Source: Acetothermia bacterium UBA7521 (GTDB lineage Bacteria; Bipolaricaulota; Bipolaricaulia; Bipolaricaulales; Bipolaricaulaceae). From it: a stretch of 58,662 bases of DNA. The notes under the pieces were generated by a model. The model ran no database searches. It saw only the letters and a list, made by a program, of their open reading frames with translations, and had not been told where the DNA came from. The stretch spans positions 1 to 58,662 of the forward strand of contig DLNB01000011.1 in assembly GCA_002479455.1 (NCBI GenBank), in the 5' to 3' direction. This document shows, piece by piece, positions 24,901 through 32,317 of this stretch (position 1 is its first letter; each line of letters starts with the position of its first letter). The position numbers and the translations under genes are program-made.

Positions 24901-25282
24901 TGTGGTGGGGTCACGTCTCTATGAAACAAGATCTGCGCTCTTGCAGGAGCGTTCGCTCATCGTCCTTCGGGTGAGGTGGTCAGAGCGGAACGGGACCCGT
25001 CGGCTGCAGGCCCTTGAGGTGGAATCCCTTGCCCGCAGCGGAGGGGGACCTTCGTCGTGTTGGATCGAGCTTCCCCTCGAACTGGCTACCCGCGACCATG
25101 TCGCACACCTCGGCGGGATTCTCGCTGATCACCCGGGCCCTGTGCTCGCCCGCCTCCGCGTTCGCGACGGCGACCGGGCGCTCATTGTGGAGGCGGGTCC
25201 TCGGTACACGGTGCAGCCCTGTTCTGAGCTGAAACACCGGCTCGTCCAGTTGGGCCCCGGGGTGCGGGTGGAGTGGGAATGA
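21905..25282 (+). CDS. dnaE: DNA polymerase III alpha subunit
   Basis: An 1125-residue replicative polymerase of the DnaE1 type. The N-terminal PHP domain opens with HLHAHSEYSLLDGMGRV and keeps its metal-binding histidines. The catalytic palm has PDFDIDFCVRGRDEVIRY with the active aspartates near residue 395. The helix-hairpin-helix region and a C-terminal OB domain (VAGQVRTLKVVATGDGPMSF) follow. The start is GTG at 21905, directly after the ftsB-like stop. Its stop overlaps the ATG of yvcK (ATGA). Confidence 0.96.
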   Translation: MAFVHLHAHSEYSLLDGMGRVRDLVARAAELGMPALALTDHGNLSGAIKFYRAARAAGVKPILGCEIYVAPDSRRSRDPKTSRSPYHLVVLAADGMGWQNLLLLANRAHIEGFYYKPRVDLDLLAEHSAGLIALSACESGEVQRHILHGRLDEAAAAAGRLAEIFPGRFYIELQDHGLDRSRTLVREQLALAQRLALPVVASADVHYLSPEDRDPHRVLINIQAGKKLSDPDARSFDGDGYHFLTEEEMRSRFREIPEALAETLVVAERCELELDLGRRLLPRYPSALSPNEELASQARAGARARYGEEIPPEIQERLNYELGVITRMDLAPYFLIVADFVGYARRKRIPVGPGRGSAAGSIVAYALGITQVDPLKFHLLFERFLNPDRVSLPDFDIDFCVRGRDEVIRYVAERYGRDHLAQIATFDRMAARSVVRDVARVLGLPYEKSDRIAKLVPFGMALPRALEQVPALKEMAEGEEETRKLFSIARRLEGLLRNSSTHAAGVVIAPEPLEKFVPLLRLAEGQFVTQFDMHDVEAVGLLKMDFLGLRNLTLLDDVARLVERRIEVTVDLDQLPLDDPATYALIRLGDTSGVFQIESAGMKALIRRLEPTEFRDLIALLGLFRPGPLDSGMADDYIERKHGRQAVTYPHPATEEVLAETYGLPIYQDQILLVAQRVAGFTLGEADLLRRAMGKKKPEEMAEMEARFVKGCLQHGISVSEAKKIFSDIEKFSRYGFVKAHSTAYAFITYWTAYFKAHYPTDFMAALLTSVQDNSDKVAVYIDECRGMGLEVLPPDVNESDVGFTPVGEKKIRFGLGAIKHVGVGAVEAILSRRGEGFRSFFDFCQRLDPERVSREAVECLIKAGAMDRFGLSRKALMALSCEGVRLAQLTRAQRASGQQSFFEAEELVPRLEVEGAEFPRETLLEFERELLGLYLSGHPLDAHASELRARGVVSLADAPAQARTFAVAGQVRTLKVVATGDGPMSFLTLEDSTGEAEVVVGSRLYETRSALLQERSLIVLRVRWSERNGTRRLQALEVESLARSGGGPSSCWIELPLELATRDHVAHLGGILADHPGPVLARLRVRDGDRALIVEAGPRYTVQPCSELKHRLVQLGPGVRVEWE

Positions 25283-26592
25283 ATGTTCCCCCAATCCTGA
25301 AACTGCTCCTCCCCGGGATGGGGGTAAAGCGCTGGTTCTTCCTCGCCCTGGCCTCCATTGCGTTGGTGGCGTTTGGGTCGCTTTGCCTGGTCGGCGACGC
25401 GGGGATGCGGGGGTTGTACGCCCTGGTGCTGCGCCACTTTCCGTTCCTGTGGCGGCCCGTGGTTGGAGCGATCGTGATCGGAGCCGGACTTCTCGGCACG
25501 GTGGTGGGAATGGCGTGCGCGGTCCGGGCGATCCTCCACGCGGTTTCCCCTCACCGCGGTGGAACTCTGGCCGAGGCCTTGTACCAGGGGCGGATCCTCC
25601 GCGCTGCCCCCCGTGTCGTGGCCATCGGTGGGGGAACCGGGCTCTCGACCCTGCTGCGCGGCATCAAGGCGTACACGGCGAACCTCACGGCGGTGGTGAC
25701 GGTGATGGACACGGGAGGGAGTTCCGGACGGCTGCGGACCGAGCTCGATGTCCTTCCCCCTGGCGATGTTCGGAACTGCCTTCTTGCGCTGGCCGAGGAC
25801 GAAGAGCGGATGGCGCGGTTCATGCAGCACCGGTTTCAGGCCGGGGAGGGCCTGATCGGCCACTCCTTGGGGAACGTCCTCCTCGCGGGGATGGAACAGG
25901 CGGTGGGTGGCTTCGACCGGGCGGTGGAGGAGGCGAGTCACTTCCTCTCTGTGCGTGGGAAAGTCATCCCATCCACCCTCGACCGTAGCGATCTCGCCGC
26001 CGACCTCGCCGATGGCCGGGAGATCGTGGGCGAGGCCGCGATCGGCGCCGCACATGTTCCGATCCGTCGCCTCCGCCTCGCCCGGCCGGCGCGGGCCTAT
26101 CCCGTGGCGTTGGACGCGATCGCGCACGCCGATTTGATCCTTGTGGGACCCGGGAGCCTGTACACGAGCATCATCTCCAATCTTCTCGTGGAAGGCATCG
26201 CCGACGCCATTGCCCATGCACCGGGGGAGAAAATGGTCATCATGAACCTCATGACCGAGCCGGGGGAGACGGACGGTTTCACGGCCAGTGCCCACTTGCG
26301 TTCCCTCGCTGAGCACGTGGACCTGCGGCGGTTCCAGGCTGTGGTGGTGAACAGCGAGCTCCCGCCACCGGGAATCCTCGCTCGATACAAGGACGAAGGA
26401 AGCGAGCCGGTGGAAGACGACCTGCGCGGGGCGAAGACGATGGGGCTGCGGGTGATCCGGGCCCCGCTGCTCCAGCTCGTGGAGATGGAGGGTAAGGCCA
26501 CGGTGAAGCACGACCCACACATGCTGGCGCGGATCGTGGCGCGGGAGGCCCGAGCCCTCCGCCGGTCTTGGACCCGCTGGTTCAGCGGGTAG
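25279..26592 (+). CDS. YvcK/CofD-like UDP-sugar-binding protein with N-terminal membrane helices
   Basis: A 437-residue protein of the GlcNAc-UDP-binding YvcK family, which supports cell-wall precursor supply and growth on gluconeogenic carbon. Residues 1-85 form two hydrophobic helices. The soluble domain starts with VVAIGGGTGLSTLLRGIK and has VTVMDTGGSSGRLR, LPPGDVRNCLLAL and DLILVGPGSLYTSII, all diagnostic for the family. Its ATG overlaps the dnaE stop, so expression is coupled to the polymerase gene. The classic whiA partner is not adjacent. Confidence 0.9.
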   Translation: MNVPPILKLLLPGMGVKRWFFLALASIALVAFGSLCLVGDAGMRGLYALVLRHFPFLWRPVVGAIVIGAGLLGTVVGMACAVRAILHAVSPHRGGTLAEALYQGRILRAAPRVVAIGGGTGLSTLLRGIKAYTANLTAVVTVMDTGGSSGRLRTELDVLPPGDVRNCLLALAEDEERMARFMQHRFQAGEGLIGHSLGNVLLAGMEQAVGGFDRAVEEASHFLSVRGKVIPSTLDRSDLAADLADGREIVGEAAIGAAHVPIRRLRLARPARAYPVALDAIAHADLILVGPGSLYTSIISNLLVEGIADAIAHAPGEKMVIMNLMTEPGETDGFTASAHLRSLAEHVDLRRFQAVVVNSELPPPGILARYKDEGSEPVEDDLRGAKTMGLRVIRAPLLQLVEMEGKATVKHDPHMLARIVAREARALRRSWTRWFSG

Positions 26593-26622
26593 CGTTTGTC
26601 CTCGGGGACGGGCAGAAAAGAG

Positions 26623-26652
26623 ACGGGGGCGGCAACGCCGCCCCCGTTGTTT
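26623..26652 (+). terminator. Rho-independent terminator after yvcK
   Basis: Stem ACGGGGGCGGC / GCCGCCCCCGT with a 3-nt loop, followed by TGTTTC. It ends the eno-ftsB-dnaE-yvcK unit before a convergent lipoprotein gene. Confidence 0.9.
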
Positions 26653-26667
26653 CAGATGAAGGGAGGT

Positions 26668-27648
26668 TTACGGAATGGTGAGGTTGATGCCAACCACCTT
26701 GGAGGTGGCTCCCGCCGTGCCCCGCACCCGGATCGGGTAGGTGCCTGTGGCAGCCGTAGCCCCCGATGTGATCTTGAGTGTGGAGGTCGCCGCCGGGGCC
26801 GGGTTGGGATCGAATGTTGCCGTCACACCGGTGGGTAGGCCCTCGACCTCGAACTGCACAGGGTCAGCGAATCCACCCACGCGGTTCAGGGCGACCGTCA
26901 CGTTCGCCGATTCGCCGCGCTTGACCTCAACCGCTGCCGGCTGGAAGGTGAAACTGAAGTCCGGAACGGCCTCGACGGTGAGGCGGATGGCCGCCGTCTT
27001 GTCCAGTCCGTCGCCCTTCCCGCGGACCGTGAGGTTGTAGCTACCGGCGGCAGCCGTGGCGGACACGGTGATCGTCAAGGTGCTGGTTGCCGCGGTTGCC
27101 GAGGCGGGGTTGAAGGCGCCTGTGACCCCCGCAGGGGCTCCCTCAAGCGTCAGAGCAACAGCGCCCGTGAACGTCGCGTTGCGGGTGAAGTTGATCGTGG
27201 CCGTTCCGCTTGCACCTTGTTTCACCGTCAGCGTTGTGGGGTTGGTCGCCATCGTGAAGTCGGGTTTGATCTGAACAGTGAGTTCAAGGGGCTGTTCCTT
27301 CTTCTTGTTGCCGCTCTGGGCCACGACCTTCAGGGTGTACTTCTGCACTGCAACGGCCTCGCCCACCGTGAGGATGAGCGTTGTCTCGGTCCCCGCCTTA
27401 TCCGTCTTCACAGGGTCGAACTTCGCCGTAACCCCGGTCGGAGCGCCGGTAATGGAGAAACTGACTTCGCCTTCGAACTTGTCCCGGGTGAACGTGACCT
27501 TCAGAGGCTGAGAAGAACGCCCCTGAGGAACCGACGTGGTGAGGGTGGTGGTGGGCAGCTTGAAGTCCCCGCCGCACCCCACAAGCAGGAGCCCTGCTAG
27601 TATCACCGCACCCGCTCCCAACAGCTTTCTCGCATGCTTCGTGTTCAT
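26668..27648 (-). CDS. Lipoprotein with three Ig-like repeats
   Basis: A 326-residue exported lipoprotein. The signal peptide ends with lipobox LVGC (Cys25). The mature protein is three similar beta-sandwich modules, each containing a G(A/L)P(A/T)GVT(A/G) strand: GAPTGVTAKFDP, GAPAGVTGAFNP and GLPTGVTATFDP, followed by TST-L-I-T and GxYxxxVRG strands. This looks like the Ig-like modules of COG1470-type surface proteins. The ribosome site GGAAGGAGGGTT lies just before the ATG. The promoter is about 190 nt upstream. Confidence 0.85.
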   Translation of the reverse strand: MNTKHARKLLGAGAVILAGLLLVGCGGDFKLPTTTLTTSVPQGRSSQPLKVTFTRDKFEGEVSFSITGAPTGVTAKFDPVKTDKAGTETTLILTVGEAVAVQKYTLKVVAQSGNKKKEQPLELTVQIKPDFTMATNPTTLTVKQGASGTATINFTRNATFTGAVALTLEGAPAGVTGAFNPASATAATSTLTITVSATAAAGSYNLTVRGKGDGLDKTAAIRLTVEAVPDFSFTFQPAAVEVKRGESANVTVALNRVGGFADPVQFEVEGLPTGVTATFDPNPAPAATSTLKITSGATAATGTYPIRVRGTAGATSKVVGINLTIP

Positions 27649-27835
27649 AACCCTCCTTCCCCTCCGATCGATGCCCGCGACCCATGTGAATCAAGCCCAC
27701 CGGGATGGCGACTCCGTTGTGGAATCGGGGGAGCCCGTACGCGGTGCTCGCTCGGAGGGGTTCCTCCTCCTTTGTGTTGTTCGCTTCCCCCGCTCGCTGC
27801 TGTACGCCTCCCCGGTTACGCTCAACTCCGAGGCA
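27649..27835 (-). promoter_or_regulatory. Long 5' leader of the Ig-repeat lipoprotein gene
   Basis: About 180 nt of untranslated leader between the promoter at 27836-27864 and the ATG at 27648. It contains AAAGGAGGAGGAACCCCTCC, a GGAGG/CCTCC self-complementary tract that could hide or expose a ribosome site. I do not recognise a known riboswitch class and see no protein-coding content. Confidence 0.4.
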
Positions 27836-27864
27836 AGCTTATGGCGTTGCGCACGGGGCGTCAA
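27836..27864 (-). promoter_or_regulatory. Promoter of the Ig-repeat lipoprotein gene
   Basis: On the minus strand: TTGACG (27859-27864), 17-nt spacer, TAAGCT (27836-27841). Confidence 0.65.
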
Positions 27865-27920
27865 ATCGTGCCAGTTCAGGTTGGGGAATAACTTCCGGTC
27901 CCCATCTTCAGGGTTCCTGA

Positions 27921-27947
27921 AGAAAGACGGGGCGCTCCCCGCGCCCC
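27921..27947 (-). terminator. Rho-independent terminator after the small Lys/Cys peptide gene
   Basis: On the minus strand, GGGGCGC, loop GGGGA, GCGCCCC and then GTCTTTCTT. It lies about 50 nt after the stop of the 21-codon gene. Confidence 0.8.
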
Positions 27948-27999
27948 ATCCGCGATCCTGAGCTTCATGTCTGGGTCATCACATTCCGTACCGAACCTG

Positions 28000-28065
28000 C
28001 TAGCAGCAGCCGCACGGCTTCTTGGGCTGCTTCGGCTTCTCAACCTTCTTCTCCTTCATCAGCAC
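28000..28065 (-). CDS. Small Lys-rich peptide with C-terminal CGCC
   Basis: A tiny gene on the minus strand. From the GTG at 28065 it codes VLMKEKKVEKPKQPKKPCGCC (21 residues, split for reading as VLMKEKKVEKPKQPK and KPCGCC). AGGAGG lies 9 nt before the GTG; an in-frame ATG at 28059 gives 19 residues. The gene has its own promoter (28112-28139) and terminator (27921-27947), which supports it being expressed on its own. Eight lysines and three cysteines in CGCC suggest metal or thiol chemistry, or a modified peptide, but no family is known to me. Confidence 0.6.
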   Translation of the reverse strand: MLMKEKKVEKPKQPKKPCGCC

Positions 28066-28111
28066 GTGACCTCGCCTCCTTCATCGCCCCTCAGGGGAAC
28101 GATGTAGGGCG

Positions 28112-28139
28112 AGTATAGTTCGGTTTGTCCAGCGGTCAA
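28112..28139 (-). promoter_or_regulatory. Promoter of the small Lys/Cys peptide gene
   Basis: On the minus strand: TTGACC (28134-28139), 16-nt spacer, TATACT (28112-28117), one of the best sigma-70 type promoters in the window. A palindrome CCCCTCAGGGG (28087-28097) lies between the expected start site and the ribosome site and could be an operator. Confidence 0.75.
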
Positions 28140-28208
28140 CGGCGGATGTCGGGGCGTCGTTCCGCATCCCGGGGCTCTGTCGCGGCAGCCAAACTGCAGC
28201 CCAGCCGG

Positions 28209-29678
28209 TTATGCAGCCGCGAGTCGTTCGTGGAGGAACGTCGCGATCTCTCGCAGTGGCATCCGATCCTGAACCGTTGTATCTCGGTTGCGTACGGTGA
28301 CCGTCTCGTCCTCCATCGTCTGCCCGTCCACCGTGATGCAATACGGGGTTCCCAGCTCGTCCTGGCGTCGGTAGCGGCGTCCAATCGAGCCCTTGTCGTC
28401 GTAGTCCACGTTCCAGCGCTTCTTCAGCTCCCGGTAGAGGCCGAGAGCGGCCTCTGGCATCCTGTCCTTGCGGATGAGGGGGAACACCGCCACCTTGACC
28501 GGGGCGAGACGGGGGTGCAGCTTCAGAACCACCCGAGGCTGGAGGACACCGTTCTCGTCGGGGATCGCGTCCTCGGAGTACGCCTCGCAGATGAACGCGA
28601 GCACGGATCGGTCTACCCCGGCCGAGGGTTCGACCACGTGGGGGATGAGGCGTTCCTTTGTTTCCTCGTCGAAATACGACAGGTCTTTTCCGCTTCCGGG
28701 GTGCCGAGGCTTCCTGTCGGGTCCGGTTTCCACCACGAGATCCTCGCCACGTCGGACGAGCTTCCCCTCCATGTGCGAGCGGAGATCGAAGTCACCGCGG
28801 TGGGCGACCCCTTCCAGTTCGCCGAACTCGCCCTCGGGGAGGAACGGGAACGCGTACTCGATGTCCGCGGTCCCGCAGCTGTAGTGACTGAGCTCCTCGG
28901 CGGCGTGTTCCCGCAGCCGGACCCGCTCGCTTGCCAGCCCGAGCGACACGTACCAGCGGAGGCGCCGGTCGCGCCAGTACTCGTACCACCGCCGCGACTC
29001 CTCTGGTCGGCAGAAGAACTCAATCTCCATCTGCTCGAATTCCCGCGAGCGGTAGGTGAAGTTCCGGGGGGTGATCTCGTTGCGGAACGACTTTCCGATC
29101 TGGGCGATCCCAAACGGGAGCTTCACCCGGGCCGTGGCGAGCACGTTCTTGAAGTTGGTGAACATACCCTGGGCCGTCTCCGGTCGGAGGTAGGCCTCGC
29201 TCTCCGGGTCTACCAAGGCCCCGATGTAGGTCTTGAACATGAGGTTGAACTCCCGGGGTTCCGTGAGGTCGCAGTTCGTGTGCTCGCCAGGGCGCTTGGA
29301 CGGCTTCTCCGGACACTGGCTCGTCTCCAGCTGGTCGGCGCGGAACCGCGCCTTGCAGCGGCGGCAGTCCACGAGCATGTCGTGGAACAGGTCGTAGTGC
29401 CCGCTGGCCTTCCACACCCGGGGGTGCATCACGATGCTCGTCTCCAGGCCGACCATCGCGTAGGCGGAGGGCATGCCGGGGGGGGTGGTGGTATCGTCGT
29501 GGCCCTGGACCATGTCCTGCCACCATGCTTCGCGCACATTGCGCTTCAGCTCGACCCCCAACGGGCCGTAGTCCCAGAACCCGCCGATCCCGCCGTAGAT
29601 CTCGCTCGACGGGAAGATGAACCCCCGCCGCTTGCAGAGTGAAACTACCTTCTCCATCAGTTCGTTCTTCTCGGGCAT
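28209..29678 (-). CDS. glyS: Glycyl-tRNA synthetase (single-chain, alpha2 type)
   Basis: A 489-residue class II synthetase of the homodimeric type found in Gram-positives, archaea and eukaryotes, not the two-subunit GlyQ/GlyS type. Class II motifs include FWDYGPLGVELKRNVREAWW, the motif-2 region AQIGKSFRNEITPRNFTYR with REFEQMEIEFF, and motif 3 GVDRSVLAFICEAY. Cysteines in VDCRRCKARF and QCPEKP may bind zinc. The C-terminal anticodon domain starts near RVVLKLHPRLAPVKVAVFPL. AAGGA lies before the ATG. Confidence 0.95.
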   Translation of the reverse strand: MPEKNELMEKVVSLCKRRGFIFPSSEIYGGIGGFWDYGPLGVELKRNVREAWWQDMVQGHDDTTTPPGMPSAYAMVGLETSIVMHPRVWKASGHYDLFHDMLVDCRRCKARFRADQLETSQCPEKPSKRPGEHTNCDLTEPREFNLMFKTYIGALVDPESEAYLRPETAQGMFTNFKNVLATARVKLPFGIAQIGKSFRNEITPRNFTYRSREFEQMEIEFFCRPEESRRWYEYWRDRRLRWYVSLGLASERVRLREHAAEELSHYSCGTADIEYAFPFLPEGEFGELEGVAHRGDFDLRSHMEGKLVRRGEDLVVETGPDRKPRHPGSGKDLSYFDEETKERLIPHVVEPSAGVDRSVLAFICEAYSEDAIPDENGVLQPRVVLKLHPRLAPVKVAVFPLIRKDRMPEAALGLYRELKKRWNVDYDDKGSIGRRYRRQDELGTPYCITVDGQTMEDETVTVRNRDTTVQDRMPLREIATFLHERLAAA

Positions 29679-29726
29679 GTTCGTTCCTTCTCTCCCCCGC
29701 GTCCGTCCGTGTGGATGAGAGCTAGG

Positions 29727-31253
29727 CTACCGAACCGAACCAGACGGGGCAAGCCGCTCTGCTCTGCCGGCTGCCGCGCGCAACCCGTGCGCCTGGGCCG
29801 CCGCCAGGGCTGTTGCGGGATACCGCCAGGTCCAGTTGCCCGATGGGACGGATGGGCAGTTCATCCTGGCTTCGCTGTCGAGTCCGAGCACGTCCTGGAG
29901 GGGGATCACCGCCAGCCGGGCCCGGCTTCGCAGGGCGAGCTCGATGAGTGCTCCTGGGGCGTCCTCGTCCCGCGAGAGGGAGATCCCCACCTGGGCGAGG
30001 TGGGCGTGAGCCCGTTCGCGCTCGGCAGGCGAGGAGGTCCGGTACCACCCGCGCGTGGTGTCGTTGTCGTGGGTTCCGGTGTAGACGAGCAGCCGCCCGT
30101 GCTCGGGGTAGCTGGCGGGGAGGTGGGGGTTGTCCGACTCTCCGCTGAACGCGAACTGCAGAACCCGCATTCCGGGGAGCCCGAACCGGTCGCGGAGGGC
30201 CTCCACGTCGGGGGTGATCACCCCGAGGTCCTCGGCCACGATCGGCACGTCACCCAGCGCGTTCCGAATTGCGCCGAGGAGCGCCTCGCCCGGGACCGTG
30301 ACCCACCGGCCGTGGGTCGCGGTCGACTCGGTGGCCGGGATCTCCCAGTGCGCCGCGAGCCCGCGGAAGTGGTCGAGCCGCACGAGGTCGCAGGTCCGGA
30401 GTGCGTGGCGGACCCGGGCGACCCACCACCTAAACCCGTCCGCCGCGAGGACGTCCCACCGGTAGAGGGGGTTCCCCCACCTCTGCCCGGTGGCGCTGAA
30501 GTAGTCCGGCGGCACCCCGGCGACGACGGTCGGGCTCCCTCGCTTGTCGAGGTGGAACAGGTCCGGATGAGCCCACACGTCGGCCGAGTCGTGGGACACG
30601 AAGATCGGCATGTCCCCGATGATCCCGATCCCCAGGTCGCGGGCGTATGATCGCAGGGCGTCCCACGCTCGCTGGAACTGCCACTGGGTCCAGGCGTGGA
30701 ACCCCACGTCCTCGGTCAAGGCCCGCCGGGCCGCGGCCAACGGTCGGGGCGCTTTCCTGGCGAACTCCGGCGGCCATTCCGTCCACGGGCTGCCCCCGAA
30801 GTGGGATTTCAGAGCCATGAACAGGGCGTAGGAGGGGAGCCATGGCGCCTCGGCTCGGGCGAACCGGGCGAGATCACGTTTCTCGCGATGAGAGGCGTGG
30901 CGGAGGAAGCCGTCGTAGGCGCGGCGGAGGAGCAGCCACCGCGTTTCGTAGATCCGCCCGAAGTCCACCCGGTCTGCGGGGAGCGGCGGGACGGACTCGT
31001 TCCAGAGCCAGCCGCGGGCGAGGAGATCGTCGGGGTCGAGGAGGTAGGGGTTCCCGGCGAACGCGGAGAAGGACTGGTAAGGCGAGTCGCCGTACCCGGT
31101 CGGTCCCAGGGGCAGCACCTGCCACCACCGCGCCCCGGCTGAGGCTAGCCAATCGACGAACCTGCGGGCCTCCGCGCCCAGCGCTCCGCTGCCCCACCGA
31201 CCCGGCAAGCTGGTGGGGTGGAGCAGGATCCCGAACGAGCGCGGCAGCTCCAT
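29727..31253 (-). CDS. malQ: 4-alpha-glucanotransferase (amylomaltase)
   Basis: A 508-residue GH77 enzyme that transfers maltosyl and longer glucan units during glycogen or maltodextrin use in the cytoplasm. Family landmarks are GILLHPTSLPGRWGSGALG, WWQVLPLGPTGYGDSPYQS, LVRLDHFRGLAAHWEIPA (nucleophile Asp), VAEDLGVITPDVEALRD (acid/base Glu) and YTGTHDNDTTRGW. Length is typical. It fits with a glycogen-binding-like sensor encoded at 13427-13963, though the two are not linked. Confidence 0.95.
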   Translation of the reverse strand: MELPRSFGILLHPTSLPGRWGSGALGAEARRFVDWLASAGARWWQVLPLGPTGYGDSPYQSFSAFAGNPYLLDPDDLLARGWLWNESVPPLPADRVDFGRIYETRWLLLRRAYDGFLRHASHREKRDLARFARAEAPWLPSYALFMALKSHFGGSPWTEWPPEFARKAPRPLAAARRALTEDVGFHAWTQWQFQRAWDALRSYARDLGIGIIGDMPIFVSHDSADVWAHPDLFHLDKRGSPTVVAGVPPDYFSATGQRWGNPLYRWDVLAADGFRWWVARVRHALRTCDLVRLDHFRGLAAHWEIPATESTATHGRWVTVPGEALLGAIRNALGDVPIVAEDLGVITPDVEALRDRFGLPGMRVLQFAFSGESDNPHLPASYPEHGRLLVYTGTHDNDTTRGWYRTSSPAERERAHAHLAQVGISLSRDEDAPGALIELALRSRARLAVIPLQDVLGLDSEARMNCPSVPSGNWTWRYPATALAAAQAHGLRAAAGRAERLAPSGSVR

Positions 31254-31330
31254 CGCCGGGTAGCTTAGCGCGCGGCGTTCGGGGATTCAGACGCGGCGTC
31301 GGGTAGACTGACTTGCGGAGGGCGTGATTC

Positions 31331-32263
31331 GTGAGGAAGCCCAGTAAGCGCACGTGGCTCATCGTCTTGGGGATCTCCAGCATCGCTGCTGGGATCACGC
31401 TGGCGCTCGTTCGCCCGTTCTCTCCCGCGCCCGTTGCCCCCGAATGGGGGGAGATCCCCGCGGAGTGGTTCGCAGCCCCCGTGATCCTCCCCCCCGCAAC
31501 GACCGATACCCCGGTTGTGGAAGTCGAGCGCGATGAAGACGCAGCGGATCTGCACAGGGTCCCGCTTCCGTTGGGGTACGTTCAAACGGGGCGACTTGCC
31601 TATGATCTCGATGGGAAGAGGGTCGCGGAAGAGGTGTACCGGCTGGAGCGGTCGACTGAGGACACAGTACGGCTGACCTCGTCCGGCAGCTTCTTCTTCC
31701 GGGTCCTGTTCGTCACTGTGAGCGTGGCGTTCGAGCAGGAGATCGAACTGGACGGTGAACTGCGTCCACGGTCGTACACGCTGGAGACCCGCGGTCCGCT
31801 GGGGTTCGGGAACCAGCGGGTCTCCATCACCGTGGATGGCGCGACCGCGATGACGACGGTCGGGGGAGAACGGCGGGAGCTGGTCCTGCCGGAGGGGAAT
31901 GCGCTGTTCGCCGGCACGCTGGCCGCTTACGTGATCTTGCCCTCTCTCCATGAGGCCCGCGCGGCCGACGGGGTGCTCCTGTTGACATCCATCGGCGCGG
32001 GAACGGGACCTGGCGGGAGGCCGCGGGCGGAATCGTCGGGTGAAGGCACTGGGGACCTGAGGCGCCAAGAAGGGGTGGAGGTCGAAGTGGGAGGAAGCAT
32101 GCTGGTTCTGGACCGCTACCGCGCCCAGACCGGAGGTTTTGGGGGCACCCTCCTCGCTCGAGGGGCTGAGTTCGTGGCGTTTCTTGGCGAGGGAGAGCGC
32201 GCTCTGACCGCGTACCGGCTGGACCTCTTCCCTCGGGGGATCCCTCGGACCGTCAGCCGTTAG
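31331..32263 (+). CDS. Membrane-anchored protein of unknown function
   Basis: A 310-residue protein with an N-terminal signal anchor (KRTWLIVLGISSIAAGITLA) and a proline-rich linker (30-60). The rest looks like a beta-rich extracytoplasmic domain. No cysteine, metal site or repeat is apparent. The GTG start at 31331 follows GCGGAGGG, and a TAGACT -10-like box is at 31304-31309. It diverges from malQ and precedes another exported protein, with which it may or may not be co-expressed. Family not recognised. Confidence 0.7.
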   Translation: MRKPSKRTWLIVLGISSIAAGITLALVRPFSPAPVAPEWGEIPAEWFAAPVILPPATTDTPVVEVERDEDAADLHRVPLPLGYVQTGRLAYDLDGKRVAEEVYRLERSTEDTVRLTSSGSFFFRVLFVTVSVAFEQEIELDGELRPRSYTLETRGPLGFGNQRVSITVDGATAMTTVGGERRELVLPEGNALFAGTLAAYVILPSLHEARAADGVLLLTSIGAGTGPGGRPRAESSGEGTGDLRRQEGVEVEVGGSMLVLDRYRAQTGGFGGTLLARGAEFVAFLGEGERALTAYRLDLFPRGIPRTVSR

Positions 32264-32290
32264 GAAAAGCTACACCGGTGGGTCACAGCC

Positions 32291-32296
32291 TATAAT
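32291..32296 (+). promoter_or_regulatory. -10 box before the CsgG-like secreted protein gene
   Basis: Perfect TATAAT at 32291-32296, 27 nt before the ATG at 32318, with CCGGAGGTGG between as ribosome site. The -35 is poor. Confidence 0.6.
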
Positions 32297-32317
32297 GGAG
32301 GATCCGGAGGTGGTTGT

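Noticed and set aside
27536..27961. 141-residue plus-strand frame in the lipoprotein upstream region
   Set aside because: It starts antisense to the lipoprotein gene, crosses its promoter and the minus-strand terminator, and shows no protein-like pattern.
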